A stretch of DNA of 22,806 nucleotides from Scenedesmus sp. ARA3 (GCA_004335835.1 RWJK01001447.1:1-22806), one strand, 5' to 3'; shown: positions 1 through 10,896, counted from the stretch's first letter. The notes: generated by a model from the sequence alone, not told the origin. Numbers and translations: made by a program.

Positions 1-145
1 CACGGCACGGCACGGCACGGCACGGCACGGCACGGCACGGCACGGCACGGCACGGCACGGCACAGCACAGCACAGCACAGCGCAGCGCAGCGCAGCACAG
101 CGCAGCGCAGCGCAGCACATCGCAGCGCAGCGCAGCGCAGCACAT
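1..145. repeat. Pentanucleotide satellite (CACGG/CACAG/CGCAG)n
   Basis: Twenty-nine consecutive 5-bp units. Twelve CACGG units (1-60) are followed by four CACAG units (61-80). Then comes a higher-order pattern of CGCAG blocks, three or four units long, each closed by a CACAG or CACAT unit (81-145). The array starts at the window edge, so its true length is unknown. It lies beyond the donor of deaminase exon 3 and is therefore intronic to that gene. Confidence 0.95.
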
Positions 146-183
146 GCATGCCATATGGCAGTTCCTCTCTGCTGCTGCCTCAC

Positions 184-759
184 CGTGCCATGTGGGCCTG
201 CGGGTCAAAAAAGATCTCTGCGTGTGTGATGTTGTTGGCTGCAGCCTTCTCAAAGTAAGCATTGGCTAGGTCCTGCAAGCATGGCGCACATAGTAAGTGA
301 AGCAATGCAGATACGCAAGCAGCAGGCCACAGCAAAGTAGACAGGTGGCGATTAATATGTATTGTCCTGTGGCTAGTGCTGCTGTCACGTGCAACAGGCT
401 CATGGCTTGCATCCATCGCATGCAGAAGGACATAGCAGCAAGTTCCCTTCTTCCTGCTCTGCAGCATGCGTACCAACTCATAGCATGCAAAAGGCTCCAT
501 ATGTTTTGTAAAAAATATTTTCTGCAGCCAGACAAAGTATTCGGGCATGCAGGTGCTGCAGCCAGACATGCTGAGTTGTCAGAGGAGATTGAGGCAGTAC
601 CTCAAAGTCCTGCTGGGTTTGCAGGACGCTTCCGCCAATGAGGTAGGCATCAAGGAACGATTGCAGGTTGGAGAACTTTGCTCTGCGGCATCAGACAACA
701 AGCTGTTGACGTAAATGTGTTGCAGCACAGGCACCTGTTTCTGCCTCAGCAGTCCCGCC

Positions 760-811
<52 letters not shown>

Positions 812-1095
812 ACAAAGATGCTGCATGCTTACCTTGCAGCCTTTGCAGCTGCAACATTGGGGTATGGGAGCGTTACATTGTTACGTTCGGCTAGCTTGAA
901 CATGAGCTCTGGCTCCAGCGTCCCCTCAATGTGGATATGCAGCTCTGCTTTTGGGAGTCGCCTGATCAAGTCTGTCAGGGGTTTCGACAGGCGAGGCTGC
1001 GCTGAATCAGCTGAATGTTGACTTTTTCCGTAAATGGGCGCTGCTGCGCATACCAGCAGCCCACAGACAAGCAGGCAACAGCACGAGGGTTTCAT
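184..1095 (-). CDS. Adenosine/adenine deaminase, secreted or lumenal form (5' part, truncated by window)
   Basis: Zinc-dependent purine deaminase of the adenosine/adenine deaminase family, which hydrolyses the 6-amino group of adenosine or adenine. Three exons are visible: 833-1095, 601-682 and 184-272. They join in phase (AG|A, GAG|GAC) and the last ends in a CG|GTGAGG donor, so the rest lies left of the window. Residues 1-22 form a Cys/Leu-rich signal peptide. The zinc motif HIHIEG (His53, His55) sits in [17 protein letters not shown]. Exons 2 and 3 give [12 protein letters not shown] and [11 protein letters not shown], typical of the bacterial-type deaminase branch. The start is the first ATG, directly before the signal peptide. 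The substrate (adenine or adenosine) cannot be decided from this part, and the other zinc ligands and catalytic residues are not in the window. Confidence 0.88.
761..810. repeat. (CTG)16 array in deaminase intron 1
   Basis: An uninterrupted CTG array of about 50 bp on the plus strand, CAG in the sense of the gene. It begins 22 nt inside intron 1, close to the exon 1 donor at 833. Confidence 0.95.
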
Positions 1096-2106
1096 GGTGG
1101 TGGTGTCTGCTGCTTATGCTCAAAGGATCAGTTTGCACACCGAACAGGCTGAGACGCGCAGATGACAAACTAAATCAATACATCGTAGCGCTAGCGCACG
1201 CACCTCCACGTCGTTAAGAACCCTAGCTGTCACGTTGTTCACATGTGAACTTCAGGCACCCTGCCGATTGGCACCCACAAGCCCGCTGCCGAAAGGGCTC
1301 ACACGACCCTTCACGCCATCACTGTAGTCCAGCCCTTTGGATGAACAACGGCAAGTGCCTTGCCCAGCACTTCTGCCAGGAATGCTGCTGCTGAGGTAGC
1401 AGAACATGCCCAATGGGGACACAAACAGGACACTTGGCCCATACAAGCCAAACTGATACGCTGCGCAGCAGACTATCATATGAGCACCCTGATACAAACC
1501 AATTACATGATGGTGTGCAATTCACCATAGCAAGAGCCATGCGATGCAGCCGAACATCCAAAATCCTGCAATGCTGACTCAGCACTATCAGATAGTGCCG
1601 CACTGCGCACATGGTGGCGCTGCAGCAGCTGCTGCGCTGGCATCCTGCTGCACTGGCGACCGGCCTCAGCCCGCCTTGCACACTGCTGCCGCCAACGAAC
1701 CTGTACATGACACACAGATTGCCAAGACAGTGCAGCAATTGCAGCACTGGGCATCACCCCGCGGCCCCTGCGGCCCCTGCCCACTTGCCTGGACGCCCTG
1801 AACTGTAGAATTACAAGATCTATTATACACGTGTTTGCCACACATAAAGTTCTGAAGCTTCCAGCCTGACGTAGCAGCACAGACCACGGCAAAGCTGAAG
1901 CAGCCACTTGCCATGCTGCAGGCCTGATCATTGAAGCGGCTGCAACAACACACGTACGACATCACTGCAGCTGCAGCTGCTAGAAACAATCTGCCTGCCT
2001 TCTTAGGCCAGCTTCTGCAGCTCCATCACCAATCTCTGCGCCACCTCACCTTGCTACTGCTGTGCCCAAGCCTGCTGAACATCTATCTGCTACATCACAC
2101 TTTCCG
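1096..2106. other. Spacer between carboxylase 3' end and deaminase start; no gene seen
   Basis: This holds the presumed 3' UTR of the carboxylase gene and the promoter of the deaminase gene, both on the minus strand. Open frames on both strands have no recognisable family, odd Cys/Trp/Ser-rich composition and no good splice framework. No TATA box could be assigned. Confidence 0.6.
1811..1815 (-). terminator. Candidate poly(A) signal TGTAA for the carboxylase gene
   Basis: TTACA on the plus strand reads TGTAA in the sense of the gene, about 290 nt past its stop codon. TGTAA is the usual poly(A) signal in chlorophycean algae. A second copy lies further downstream near 1502, so the site is a candidate only. 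Confidence 0.4.
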
Positions 2107-2300
2107 TCACCAGAACTTGAGCAGGGGCTGGTCTGCGCTGACCACATCACCCTGCTTGGCAAAAACCTCATCCACAAAGCCCTCGCGGTCTGCCTTGATG
2201 GCATTGCGCATCTTCATGGCTTCAATGACCACCAGGTCGTCACCCAGCCGCACCTCACTGCCGTGCTGCACCAGCACCTGCAGCACGCGTGCCACAAAGC

Positions 2301-2391
<91 letters not shown>

Positions 2392-5300
2392 TAAAAAGAG
2401 CGATGAGCAGAAGCATGCATGCATACATATGTAAAAGCAGCAGGGACAGACGTTGTGCCGACAGGTGAAATTTGCCACAAGCAGATTACACCACATGCCT
2501 GCTTGCACCGACCAACCCACCAACCCTCCAGGGTGACGCAGCATCAACGCAAGCTTCTACATGCTCTTTCAACAGTGCTTAGCCCAACGTACCCTCCACC
2601 CTGCACCCTCCTTCCAGATGTCAGCTCACCTCCACAAGCGTGCCTGTCATGGGTGAGCGCACCACCCTGTGGCTGCTGGCTTTGCTCTTGGCCGGCATGT
2701 GCTGCGACAGCGCTGCTGCTGCGGGCGACTCGATGTACAGCTCGCGCTGCGCGCCCAGGTACTGCATGATCACGCCACGTGGGATGAACTTGGCCACCTG
2801 CGTGAGCCCAGCAGCACACGTGTATGGGGCACAAGCCACTTGAAAGACTGCACCACTGGTACTCTACAGGTATGTGTCAGAAGGAAGTTCAGGTACACGT
2901 GGTCCTGGCATGCTGCACATACGGCACACATGGCAGCCACCTGGATGAGAAGCACACATCTGTTACCATACTGCTGCCGCCAAAACCCTCGGCTTGCACC
3001 TGCACTGTGATGGGCTTGCCGTCCACCATCATGTGCCGAAGGTGGGTGTTGTACGCCTGCTTGCCCACAACACCCGGCGGCTGCCGCATGGAGTACACGT
3101 AAGCCACGCGGCTGGGCAGCTGGATCTCCAGCGCCCCGGCAGCAACACCTGGCAGCAGCAGCAACACACCAAAGATAGTGAAGTGACAGAGCAAGCAGAT
3201 GATTTAGCAACACATCAACACGCCTAGGGCACTTCTGGTTGAGGACAATCGCCATGGTTTGAGGCAGAGAAGCAGTGTCATCCACACTGCCTGTCAGCTG
3301 GACTTTCTTGCAAGCTGTGCCGCACCTTCCCGGCCCACCATCTGCAGCCCCGCCAGCCGCACCACCACATCCAGTGGTACTAACTTATTGCCGTGCACAT
3401 CACGCCAGCTCAGCGTCAGCCGTGCCACGTCATCCTCCCCTGCTAGATATTTTGGGTCGTAGCGGCGGGCGCGGTTGACGTGTGTGAAGACTGCTGCTGC
3501 AAACATGTCCTGCTGCTGGTGCTCGGTGAGGGGGAAGGCCAGGGGGTTGAGGCCGTCTGAGGGTGTAGCGTGGCATGGCGCAGCAGCAAGCAGCCAGGGC
3601 AGGGAGATGGTAGCGTATGATGGCGGCTGCGTGTCATTAGGGAATCCACGTGACTACTGCAGTCACCGCATCAGCATCGGCAGCACGTATTCTGTTCGCT
3701 GTGCGCTTGACCGCCATTTGGCGCAGATAAGTTGCTGAACTGCAGGTTTGATGTTTTGACCCAAGCACACTGGCCAAAGTCGCCACGCTGCAACCACATA
3801 CACCTGGGCCCCTGTGGTACTTGGGAATGAAGCTGGTGTCGTCCATATCGTCATGCAGCACATATATGCTGCAACGGAGTTGAGCAGGCACAAGGCATGG
3901 GAACAGGACAAGAACAACCGCAGTTGTAAATGCAGGGACCTCCCACCTGGCCCGCCGTAGTACTTGGGTATGAAGCTGGTGTCGTAGTGCCCCGCTTTGA
4001 AGTCCGGGTTGGCGATGCAGCTGCGCACGTGCGGCATGTTGGTGGTCACGCCTCGCACCACAAACCTGCAGCCAGGCAGTACAGCACCGGATGTGTTACC
4101 CAGGATCAGGAAGGAGGATGCGGTGACACGCGCCCTGTTGCTGAGCCAGCATTGGTTTAATATCCGGCACGGCAGCCGGCCGTGCCTTGACAGCCGTGCC
4201 TTGACAGCAAGTCAGCACAGAACCGCATACAGCACAGGCAGCCACCGCAACACATCTACGCAAGGAGGGTGCATGCATGTTGTTGTGATGCAAGGTGCAT
4301 GCATGATGCTGAGTGTGCCCACTGCACCCACGCACAAGCACCACACGATGCTGTTTTCAAACAGCAGCACGCCTGTCTAGCACAAGGTGCATGCCTGTTG
4401 CAGTGCGCCTGCTGCACTTACTCAAAGCATCGCCGGTATGCACAAACTGCTTGCTTGAAGGTGCGCAGTTATGCTTCTATTTTTCTTTAGAATCGTCCTA
4501 TTTACAAACTGTGACAGCAGCGTCACCTGTCCAGTGCGCTCTCCATGCGCGCCAGGGCCTGGTTGCGTGTGGCGCCGCTGGTGACGACCTTGGCCACCAT
4601 GGGGTCGTAGTAAATGCTGATCTCGCTGCCTTCTACAACGCCGCTGTCCACGCGGATGCCCGGGCCCTCGGGCTCACGGTACACCTGCGAAAAGCAGGGT
4701 GCAGGGGCCATGCGGTTGGGTGCAAGTCCCCTGTAGGTTTTGCCTGCTGCACAAATGGCTGAGGTGCCTTGTCAGCTGGCGTGCAGCGATGCTGGCAGGC
4801 TGCAGTGCAACATGTAGGTAATAGCTGTTTCTGTTATGTGAGGCCTCACATGCCAGCTGGCATCAATGGACCGCCTGCAAGCTGGATGTAGACAGGCTCA
4901 GGCAACTGATCAACCTGCTGCTGCTGGGCCGTGCAACAGTGGATGACCGACAGAGAGAAGGAGAGAGAATGAAGACCTGCTGCTGCTGCTGCTGATGCTG
5001 GGCGACACACCTTGAGCAGACCTGGCGAGGGTGCAAAGTTGCGTGAGGGGTCCTCTGCGTAGACGCGCGCCTCCACAGCAGCCCCGTTGATGGCAGCCGC
5101 CTGGCAGCCAGCAGCAGCAGCAGCAGCAGCAGCAGCAAAGCCAGACACCACACGGTCACAGGCGGCAGCTGCTTCTGCTTGTGCCAACTACTGGCAGCTT
5201 CCAAAGTTGACGCATTTATGCGCATACAGCACCTTAGTTGTCGCTGTCATACACGCGTGCAAAGATACGATGCATACACATCACCGCACCCACCCGCTCC

Positions 5301-5403
5301 TGGGTGACGTCCAGGCGCTGGTTGCTGGCGATGGCCAGCATGAGGTGCACCAGGTCCAGCCCCGACACAGCCTCAGTCACGGGGTGCTCCACCTGACGAC
5401 GAC

Positions 5404-5484
<81 letters not shown>

Positions 5485-8400
5485 CCACTAACCAACTGTG
5501 AACAGCCAAGAAAAGTTGCACAGATCGCCCGCTTGCTGCATGATACAACGTCATCAAGTGAGGGCGCATGCTCCAGCAGCAGAGTACTCACAGTACGCCA
5601 CCGCAGCCCGAACCGCACCACTTCTGCGTACCACCACTTCGATGATGAAAAAGCGCAGGCTGCAGCACCCCCATGCCCCAAATCTGCCATACATCACTCA
5701 AGCTTGATCGACCCCACCTGCAGGCGCGTGTTCATCTCCAGGAAGTAGAAGTTGCTGTGCTTGTCCACTACAAACTCGACCGTGCCGGTGCTGTTGTAGC
5801 CCACGGCGGAGGCCAGGCGCACCGCCTGCGCGCCCATGGCGGCCCGCACCTCAGCGCTGATGAAGGGGCTGGGGCTCTCCTCAATCACCTGGCCAGCACC
5901 ACCACAGCAGCAGCAAGGACGGCATTACTCGCACGTGCGATTGTGAGCAGTTGCAAGAGAGTGTGCCTGCCAAGGACTGCTGCTGCTGCTGCACATGCGT
6001 ATGTGCAGGCAGTTCCGCCTTCTTGCAACTATGCATCCTGTGCAGCGGCCCTGCTGCCGTGCACATACGAATGCGGGGTACTTCACCCAAGCGTGTCGCA
6101 AATGTTTGATCCAAGTAGGATACAGCCTTTCAGCGCCAGAGGCAGCTTCAGCCCTGCTTAAATGTGTAAAAGGAAAAACTATCCCTTTACATACACACAC
6201 GCTGCCCACCTTCTGGTTGCGCCGCTGCACGCTGCAGTCCCGCTCTGGCAGGTACACCATGTGCCCGAAGTGGTCCCCCACCACCTGGAACTCAATGTGG
6301 CGCGCCTGCTCCACAAACTTCTCTATCAGCAGCGTGTCGTTGCCAAAGGCGCTCATGGCCTCAGCCTTGGCCATGATCACCTCCTGCTTCAGCTCACTCT
6401 GCAGGAGTGGTGCGGTGTGGCGCGTTGCATACATTAATCAGAGCCTTGATGTTAGCTGAGGCGTGATGTCAGCTGACAGGTGTCTGACACTTGTGGCTTC
6501 TACCTACCTGCCGCTGCATCGCGTACATCTATAAAGCAAGATGTCTGCAGCAATGCAGGCTCAACGACTGGCTTCACTGTAAAGGACATGCAGCTGCAAG
6601 CTGGCGCCAGGCAGTGCCAAGCACACCTGCACACTCACGCCTGCCTGCCTGCCTGCCTGTCGCTGCGCCACGCAAGCTGAGCCTCTCAACTGGCTCACCT
6701 CATTCCACGCAATGCGCATGCCTTTGCCGCCGCCGCCTGCTGAGGCCTTGATCATGACAGGATACCCAATCTCCGCTGCCACCTGAAGCGCATGCGGCTC
6801 ATCCTGGATCTCCCCTATGAAGCCTGGGATGATGTTGAGCCCTGCCTGCTTCGCAATGCGCTTGCTCTCCACCTGCAGGTATGCAATGGTGTAGTAGCAG
6901 CAGATGAAAAGAGGCGGTCGTGCAGAGTCCTGTCTGAAGAATGTTTGCGTGTTTGGGCTGCTGCGGGCTGGTCAATGTGGCTGCTGCGCTTGCTGTAGCG
7001 CAACACAATTCAATCATGCGTCCGTCCGCTGCTGCAACCGTGCCTTCCAAAAGCACAGTTGCGGCTGCAATAGCTCCTGCTGTTGGTGGACTATGAACCC
7101 TCCTGTTTCAGCCTGGAGCTGTTTCTGTCGCTGCTGTGCGTGCTGTAGCCATGCATACTCCTCACAGGTGCCTCTGTACCCTGCTACAACTGCGCTGATT
7201 GTTAGCACAGCTGCTGCAGTATGGGTTTCCTGTTGTTGCTGGACTGTCCTCCAGCTCCCCCAGCCTGGAGCCGTCCCTGCTGCTGCTGCTGCTGCTGCTG
7301 CTGGCGCCCTCACTTTGTCGCCCAGTGCGCGTATGGCTGACGCGGGCGGCCCCACAAAGATGATGCCCTCCTCGTTGAGCCTGTCAACAAAGCCAGCATT
7401 CTCTGACAGGAAGCCATAGCCAGGGTGCACCTGCATACACACGCGAGACGCATGGACAGCACAATTGAGAGATGAGTTATGAACTGCTGAAATACACTGT
7501 GCGCAGACATGCAGTTTGCATGTCTAGAGGCTTGTGTGGGGGCGAGGGCTGCGTGCAAGGATACTTGACGGGCGCATCCAGCTGCTGCTGCCGCTGCTGC
7601 TGGTGTTGCAGCTGCTCTATGTTCAGGGCACAGTCTTGCGGTGGTCAACCTCTTGCTGCTGTGAAGTCTACCAGCTGGCGTCAGCAGCTGGCCTGTACTA
7701 CATTGCATGTCAAATTTGGCAGGCTGTGGCGGGAAGGGCCGTGTCTGAACGAAGCTTGCACATCCGGCCATCGGCAGCGCCACTGCACTAGAACTGCTGT
7801 AAATGTCGTGAGCAGCTCCACAGCAGTGATAGCACCGCCAGTGGCGCTGATGGAAGCTGCGTGAACTGGCACCCAAGTGTGCTGCTGCTGTACTGCCAGC
7901 GCTCCCTGGCAGCACTTTGTTGAACAAGGATGGGCTGCGTCCCAGTCCTCACCGCGCGCGCGCCTGTCTTCTTCACAACGTCTATGATGGCGTCAATGTT
8001 GAGGTAGCTCTGCAGCGCTGGTGCTGGGCCCTGCGCACACAAGGAACCGCCCAGGTGTGACTCAAGTCAGCAGTAGCTCAGCGCTGACCTGGCACTTGTT
8101 ACAGTCCAAGAAGCCAGTATGCTGTCAGTTGGAGAGAAATGCTAACCAAATTGCTCAAGCGTAAGCATGCAATTGGTTTGGTTGCCTGCTTATCTGAGGC
8201 ACAGAGCTTCACTCACCACACACACAGCCTCATCTGCCCTTGCAACGTGCAGAGCGTACTTGTCTGCCTCGCTGTACACAGCTACGGTCTTGATCCCAAG
8301 CCTCCTCGCAGTCTTAATTATTCTACATGCTATTTCTCCTCTGTTTGCTATTAGCAGCTTGTCTATTCTCTTGCCTTTCGTGTCGATGATGCTGGTCACC

Positions 8401-8525
8401 GACCGCGTTTGCTGCTGGTGGCATAGTAGCGGGCTTAAGACGTTGCAACTGAACAAAGGAAGTGTCGAAGCTAGGTGACTGGCAACTCTAGGCAGGCAGC
8501 AGAGAGCACTGCTGACGAAAGTCAT
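2107..8525 (-). CDS. PCCA: Propionyl-CoA carboxylase alpha (biotin-containing) subunit, mitochondrial
   Basis: Carboxylates propionyl-CoA to methylmalonyl-CoA together with a beta subunit, which is not in the window. Fourteen exons: 8217-8525, 7953-8030, 7314-7430, 6699-6872, 6210-6398, 5718-5888, 5294-5392, 5011-5100, 4527-4684, 3947-4065, 3326-3556, 2967-3148, 2630-2797 and 2107-2277. All junctions keep frame, giving 751 aa. Residues 1 to about 55 look like a mitochondrial presequence. The biotin carboxylase domain starts at [12 protein letters not shown], has the ATP-grasp glycine loop near 209-218 ([10 protein letters not shown]) and [14 protein letters not shown] at 340-353. The BT linker domain is about 500-670. 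The biotinyl domain ends the protein, with EAMKM and the biotinylated Lys717. The RGVTTN and FIPKYY region and the BT domain favour PCCA over methylcrotonyl-CoA carboxylase. The start is the first ATG before the presequence. Confidence 0.94.
2301..2390. repeat. (GCA)30 array in carboxylase intron 13
   Basis: Thirty perfect GCA units, the longest pure trinucleotide array in the window. In the sense of the gene it reads CTG and lies 23 nt upstream of the exon 14 acceptor. Confidence 0.97.
3801..3842 (-). repeat. Partial copy of carboxylase exon 10 3' end, including its donor site
   Basis: These 42 bp match 3944-3985 (the end of exon 10 plus GTG of its donor) with five mismatches, 143 bp away and in the same orientation. 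The copy lies inside intron 10. It still encodes DTSFIPKY and still ends in CAG|GT. A cassette from the nearest CAG acceptor would be 65 nt and would shift the frame, so it is probably a pseudo-exon. Confidence 0.88.
4166..4207. repeat. Hairpin plus 14-bp tandem repeat in carboxylase intron 9
   Basis: GGCACGGC (4166-4173) and GCCGTGCC (4179-4186) are perfect inverted arms with a 5-nt loop. The right arm overlaps a tandem pair of CCGTGCCTTGACAG (4180-4193, 4194-4207). No function is known. Confidence 0.85.
4977..4994. repeat. (CTG)6 array in carboxylase intron 8
   Basis: A short CTG run followed by ATGCTG, reading CAG in the sense of the gene. It lies 16 nt past the exon 8 donor. Confidence 0.85.
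5111..5137. repeat. (GCA)9 array in carboxylase intron 7
   Basis: Nine GCA units, CTG in the sense of the gene, ending 10 nt before the exon 8 acceptor. Confidence 0.9.
5404..5484. repeat. Interrupted (GCA)27 array in carboxylase intron 6
   Basis: An 81-bp GCA array with one GAA interruption. It reads CTG in the sense of the gene and ends 11 nt before the exon 7 acceptor. Confidence 0.93.
7277..7303. repeat. (CTG)9 array in carboxylase intron 3
   Basis: Nine CTG units, CAG in the sense of the gene, starting 10 nt past the exon 3 donor. Confidence 0.9.
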
Positions 8526-8817
8526 GGTGTAACTTGATCAGGCCTCACATCTTAGTCATTCAGCATCTTTGTACACTTGAAGTCACTCTTGTCGCGTCTC
8601 TGGCCGTCGAGTAATGATGGATGCGTTCGGTTGAACGTGCCACGCAATATAACACGCAGAAGGGTTTCTGCCGTGGGACCCATGTGATCCCACAGAGGGC
8701 GTTATGTCCGACAGCCTATACCTGGCTTCTCTGCTTGCACGCCTAGCTTAGCCGACTACGTCGACCGTAGGCACTTGCAGGGCAGGACAGCAGCAGGGCA
8801 GGACAGCAGCAGGACAG
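8526..8817. promoter_or_regulatory. Shared divergent promoter region, carboxylase / BAP31-like gene
   Basis: The 292 bp separate the start codons of two divergently oriented genes, so both promoters and 5' UTRs must fit here unless there are upstream untranslated exons. It holds an imperfect inverted repeat, GTGGGACC (8673-8680) and GATCCCAC (8686-8693), with one mismatch and a 5-nt spacer. No clear TATA box was found. Confidence 0.55.
8778..8817 (+). repeat. 16-bp tandem repeat directly upstream of the BAP31-like start codon
   Basis: CAGGGCAGGACAGCAG occurs at 8778-8793 and 8794-8809, followed by a partial CAGGACAG (8810-8817) that abuts the ATG. It is probably 5' UTR sequence. Confidence 0.9.
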
Positions 8818-10454
8818 ATGGGGCCAGGCAACACCTTTGATCCGGTGTGGACGCTTATGACCATGTTTACTATAATGGAGGTAAGAACTATGCGCTAATA
8901 GCTGAGGCGTGCTGGCACCTTGGCAGGCTAGCACGGCAACAGAGTCACTAGTGGCAGTTCATGCAGCCAACTGCCATCAACTGCTGCGCATGTACCCAGC
9001 GAGCGTGCAAGCAGCCTGTTGCCCCCTATAGATCACTAAGCACCACTCTTATGGAATCCAGTACTTTTGCAGCATCAATACAGCAGCTACATGCTGCTGA
9101 CAGGTTGCTGTGGCCTCTCTGCAGCTGTAAAAGCTATGTCGCATCACAGCAGAGGATACGCTAAAACAGGTTCTGCTGTGCCGCGATATCTAAACCTGCA
9201 ACTACTGAATACCATCCAGGTGGTCATTGTTGCGCTGCTGGTGATGCCCATGCCCAGCAACAAAGTGCGCGGCATGGTGCAGGGCACCATCAACAAGTTC
9301 TGGCACTCGCAGGAGTATGTGAAGAAGACAAGTGAGCGGCACTGGCAACAGGCAGCATCCGACAGCCGTATTCAAGCTGTTGGATCAGGCACAATAAGAA
9401 TGCTGACAGCAGCAACAGCCTCAGCAACTGCACCTTCACAAGTTCATGTCAGCGGCCATGATGTGTGCGGGATTGTGGCGTAGGCGGCTACCAGTGTGAT
9501 GTGCTTGCCAAATGTGAAACTGGTGCACCCCCATGAGGTCCCTCTCATGGCATCCTTTCTGTGTCCTCCGCTCTCTGGTGCAGGCTGGGTCATGCTGACA
9601 CTGAACTCCTACTACGTATATGGTGAGCAGTACTGCTGGAAGGCAGCAGCACTGCCAATTGCGTGTAATCTGCTGGCACAGCAGCTGTGCCCAACCCACA
9701 AACAGCACTGTCTACTGTGAGCTGCGCACATGCTTGATCCCGCTTCGGCCCAGCCACCAGAACACCTTCTGCAGCAGGACAACACGTGACATGCATGCTG
9801 AATGCACCTGGGGAGCCAACGCCAAAAGTAAAGAAGCCAGAGCTCGCAGCCACCCAGCGCCCAAACTGCATCATTTGCGTCAGTAATGATGCCTTTTTCT
9901 CATTTCCAAGCACCAAGCTCATTGTCTGATGCACCCTGCAGACTCGGCGCGCCAGCTGATTCAGCACAACAAGATCTATGCGGCCAGCTGTGAGGCGTAC
10001 TCGCTGGCGCTGTACTTCCAGCGCAACCTGCTCATCTCAGGCGGCAGGTGCGCAGTGCGCATGCAGCACTAGCATTTCAAAATTGGCGATTTTTGATGCG
10101 CGTGCAAGCATCGTGTCATGATTAGACACGTAGCATGTCCTGTGAAACTGGCGCCAATCTGCACAAACTGACACCAGTCTGCTGATGTGGCCGCTGCCGC
10201 ACAGCGTGTTCCTCTTTTTCGTGATGCGGCGGCTGCTGGACATCCAGGGCCAGCTCTTTGAGACGCGCGCACTGGCCAAGGAGGCAGCAGTGCAGCAACA
10301 GCAGCTGCTAGACAGCCAGCCCTCGGGCGCGCCGGCCTCTGAGCAGCATCGCAAGCTGCAGCACATGCTGAGCAAGCTGGACCGTGCTATTTCAAATGTG
10401 TCTGGGGATGGCGAGGCAGCAGCTGCAGCTGTCAGGGCAGCAAAGCTGAATTAA
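8818..10454 (+). CDS. BAP29/BAP31-like endoplasmic reticulum membrane protein
   Basis: Five exons: 8818-8880, 9220-9331, 9584-9622, 9942-10047 and 10205-10454. All junctions keep phase, giving 189 aa. The family (B-cell receptor-associated protein 29/31; yeast Yet1-3) are polytopic ER proteins linked to export and quality control of membrane proteins. Residues 10-32 form the first membrane segment, then a basic loop (PSNKVRG). A second, less hydrophobic segment lies around 59-71. The signature YFQRNLLISGGSVFLFFVMRRL (about 98-119) matches the family pattern of a QRN-L-I-G motif entering the third membrane segment and then a double Arg. A polar, partly helical tail follows. It ends in AAKLN, without a canonical KKXX retrieval signal. 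The start ATG lies in a 21-codon first exon whose product resembles the family N-terminus. Similarity is modest but runs end to end. Confidence 0.78.
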
Positions 10455-10896
10455 TAGATGGATGCCAGTTGTTGTGGGGCTGAGGGCTGAATGCTTAGGA
10501 GTAGATGACGTCAGGTTGTTTTGGTTATGGCAGCAGCAGGCCTCGGGCTGACCTCGGGCAGCACTTCTGCCCAAGCAGCTGCGGGTTTGCACCTGCGCTC
10601 AGTAGTGCAGACGTGGATGTGAGCAGGTGGTGCCACCACAGTGACGTGTCAACAGCAGTTCAACCTTGTTCAGCAAGTCATGTGTTATTGGTTGGAGGAG
10701 ACGTTGCCAACACTGTTGCCTTGCGGGAATCCTGTGCATTGTTGTATAGTTCTTTGAGTGTGCTGGGATTCCATGTTTCGATGCAAATCAGTGCAGATGG
10801 CGACATGCATGCTGCTAACGCAGTGCAGCCCCCTTTCATGCTTTAGCTGTTGGCCTCCAGCAACTTACAGGCCTGGTTGACTAGCATTGCTGTCTT

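Noticed and set aside
1..145. Telomere
   Set aside because: The units are CACGG/CGCAG, not the TTTAGGG or TTTTAGGG type of green algae.
1..145. CRISPR array
   Set aside because: There are no spacers between units; it is a simple tandem satellite in a eukaryotic intron.
2062..2434. Plus-strand poly-Gln and poly-Ser frames over the (GCA)30 array
   Set aside because: The array lies in carboxylase intron 13, on the opposite strand, and the flanking residues are antisense to exon 14.
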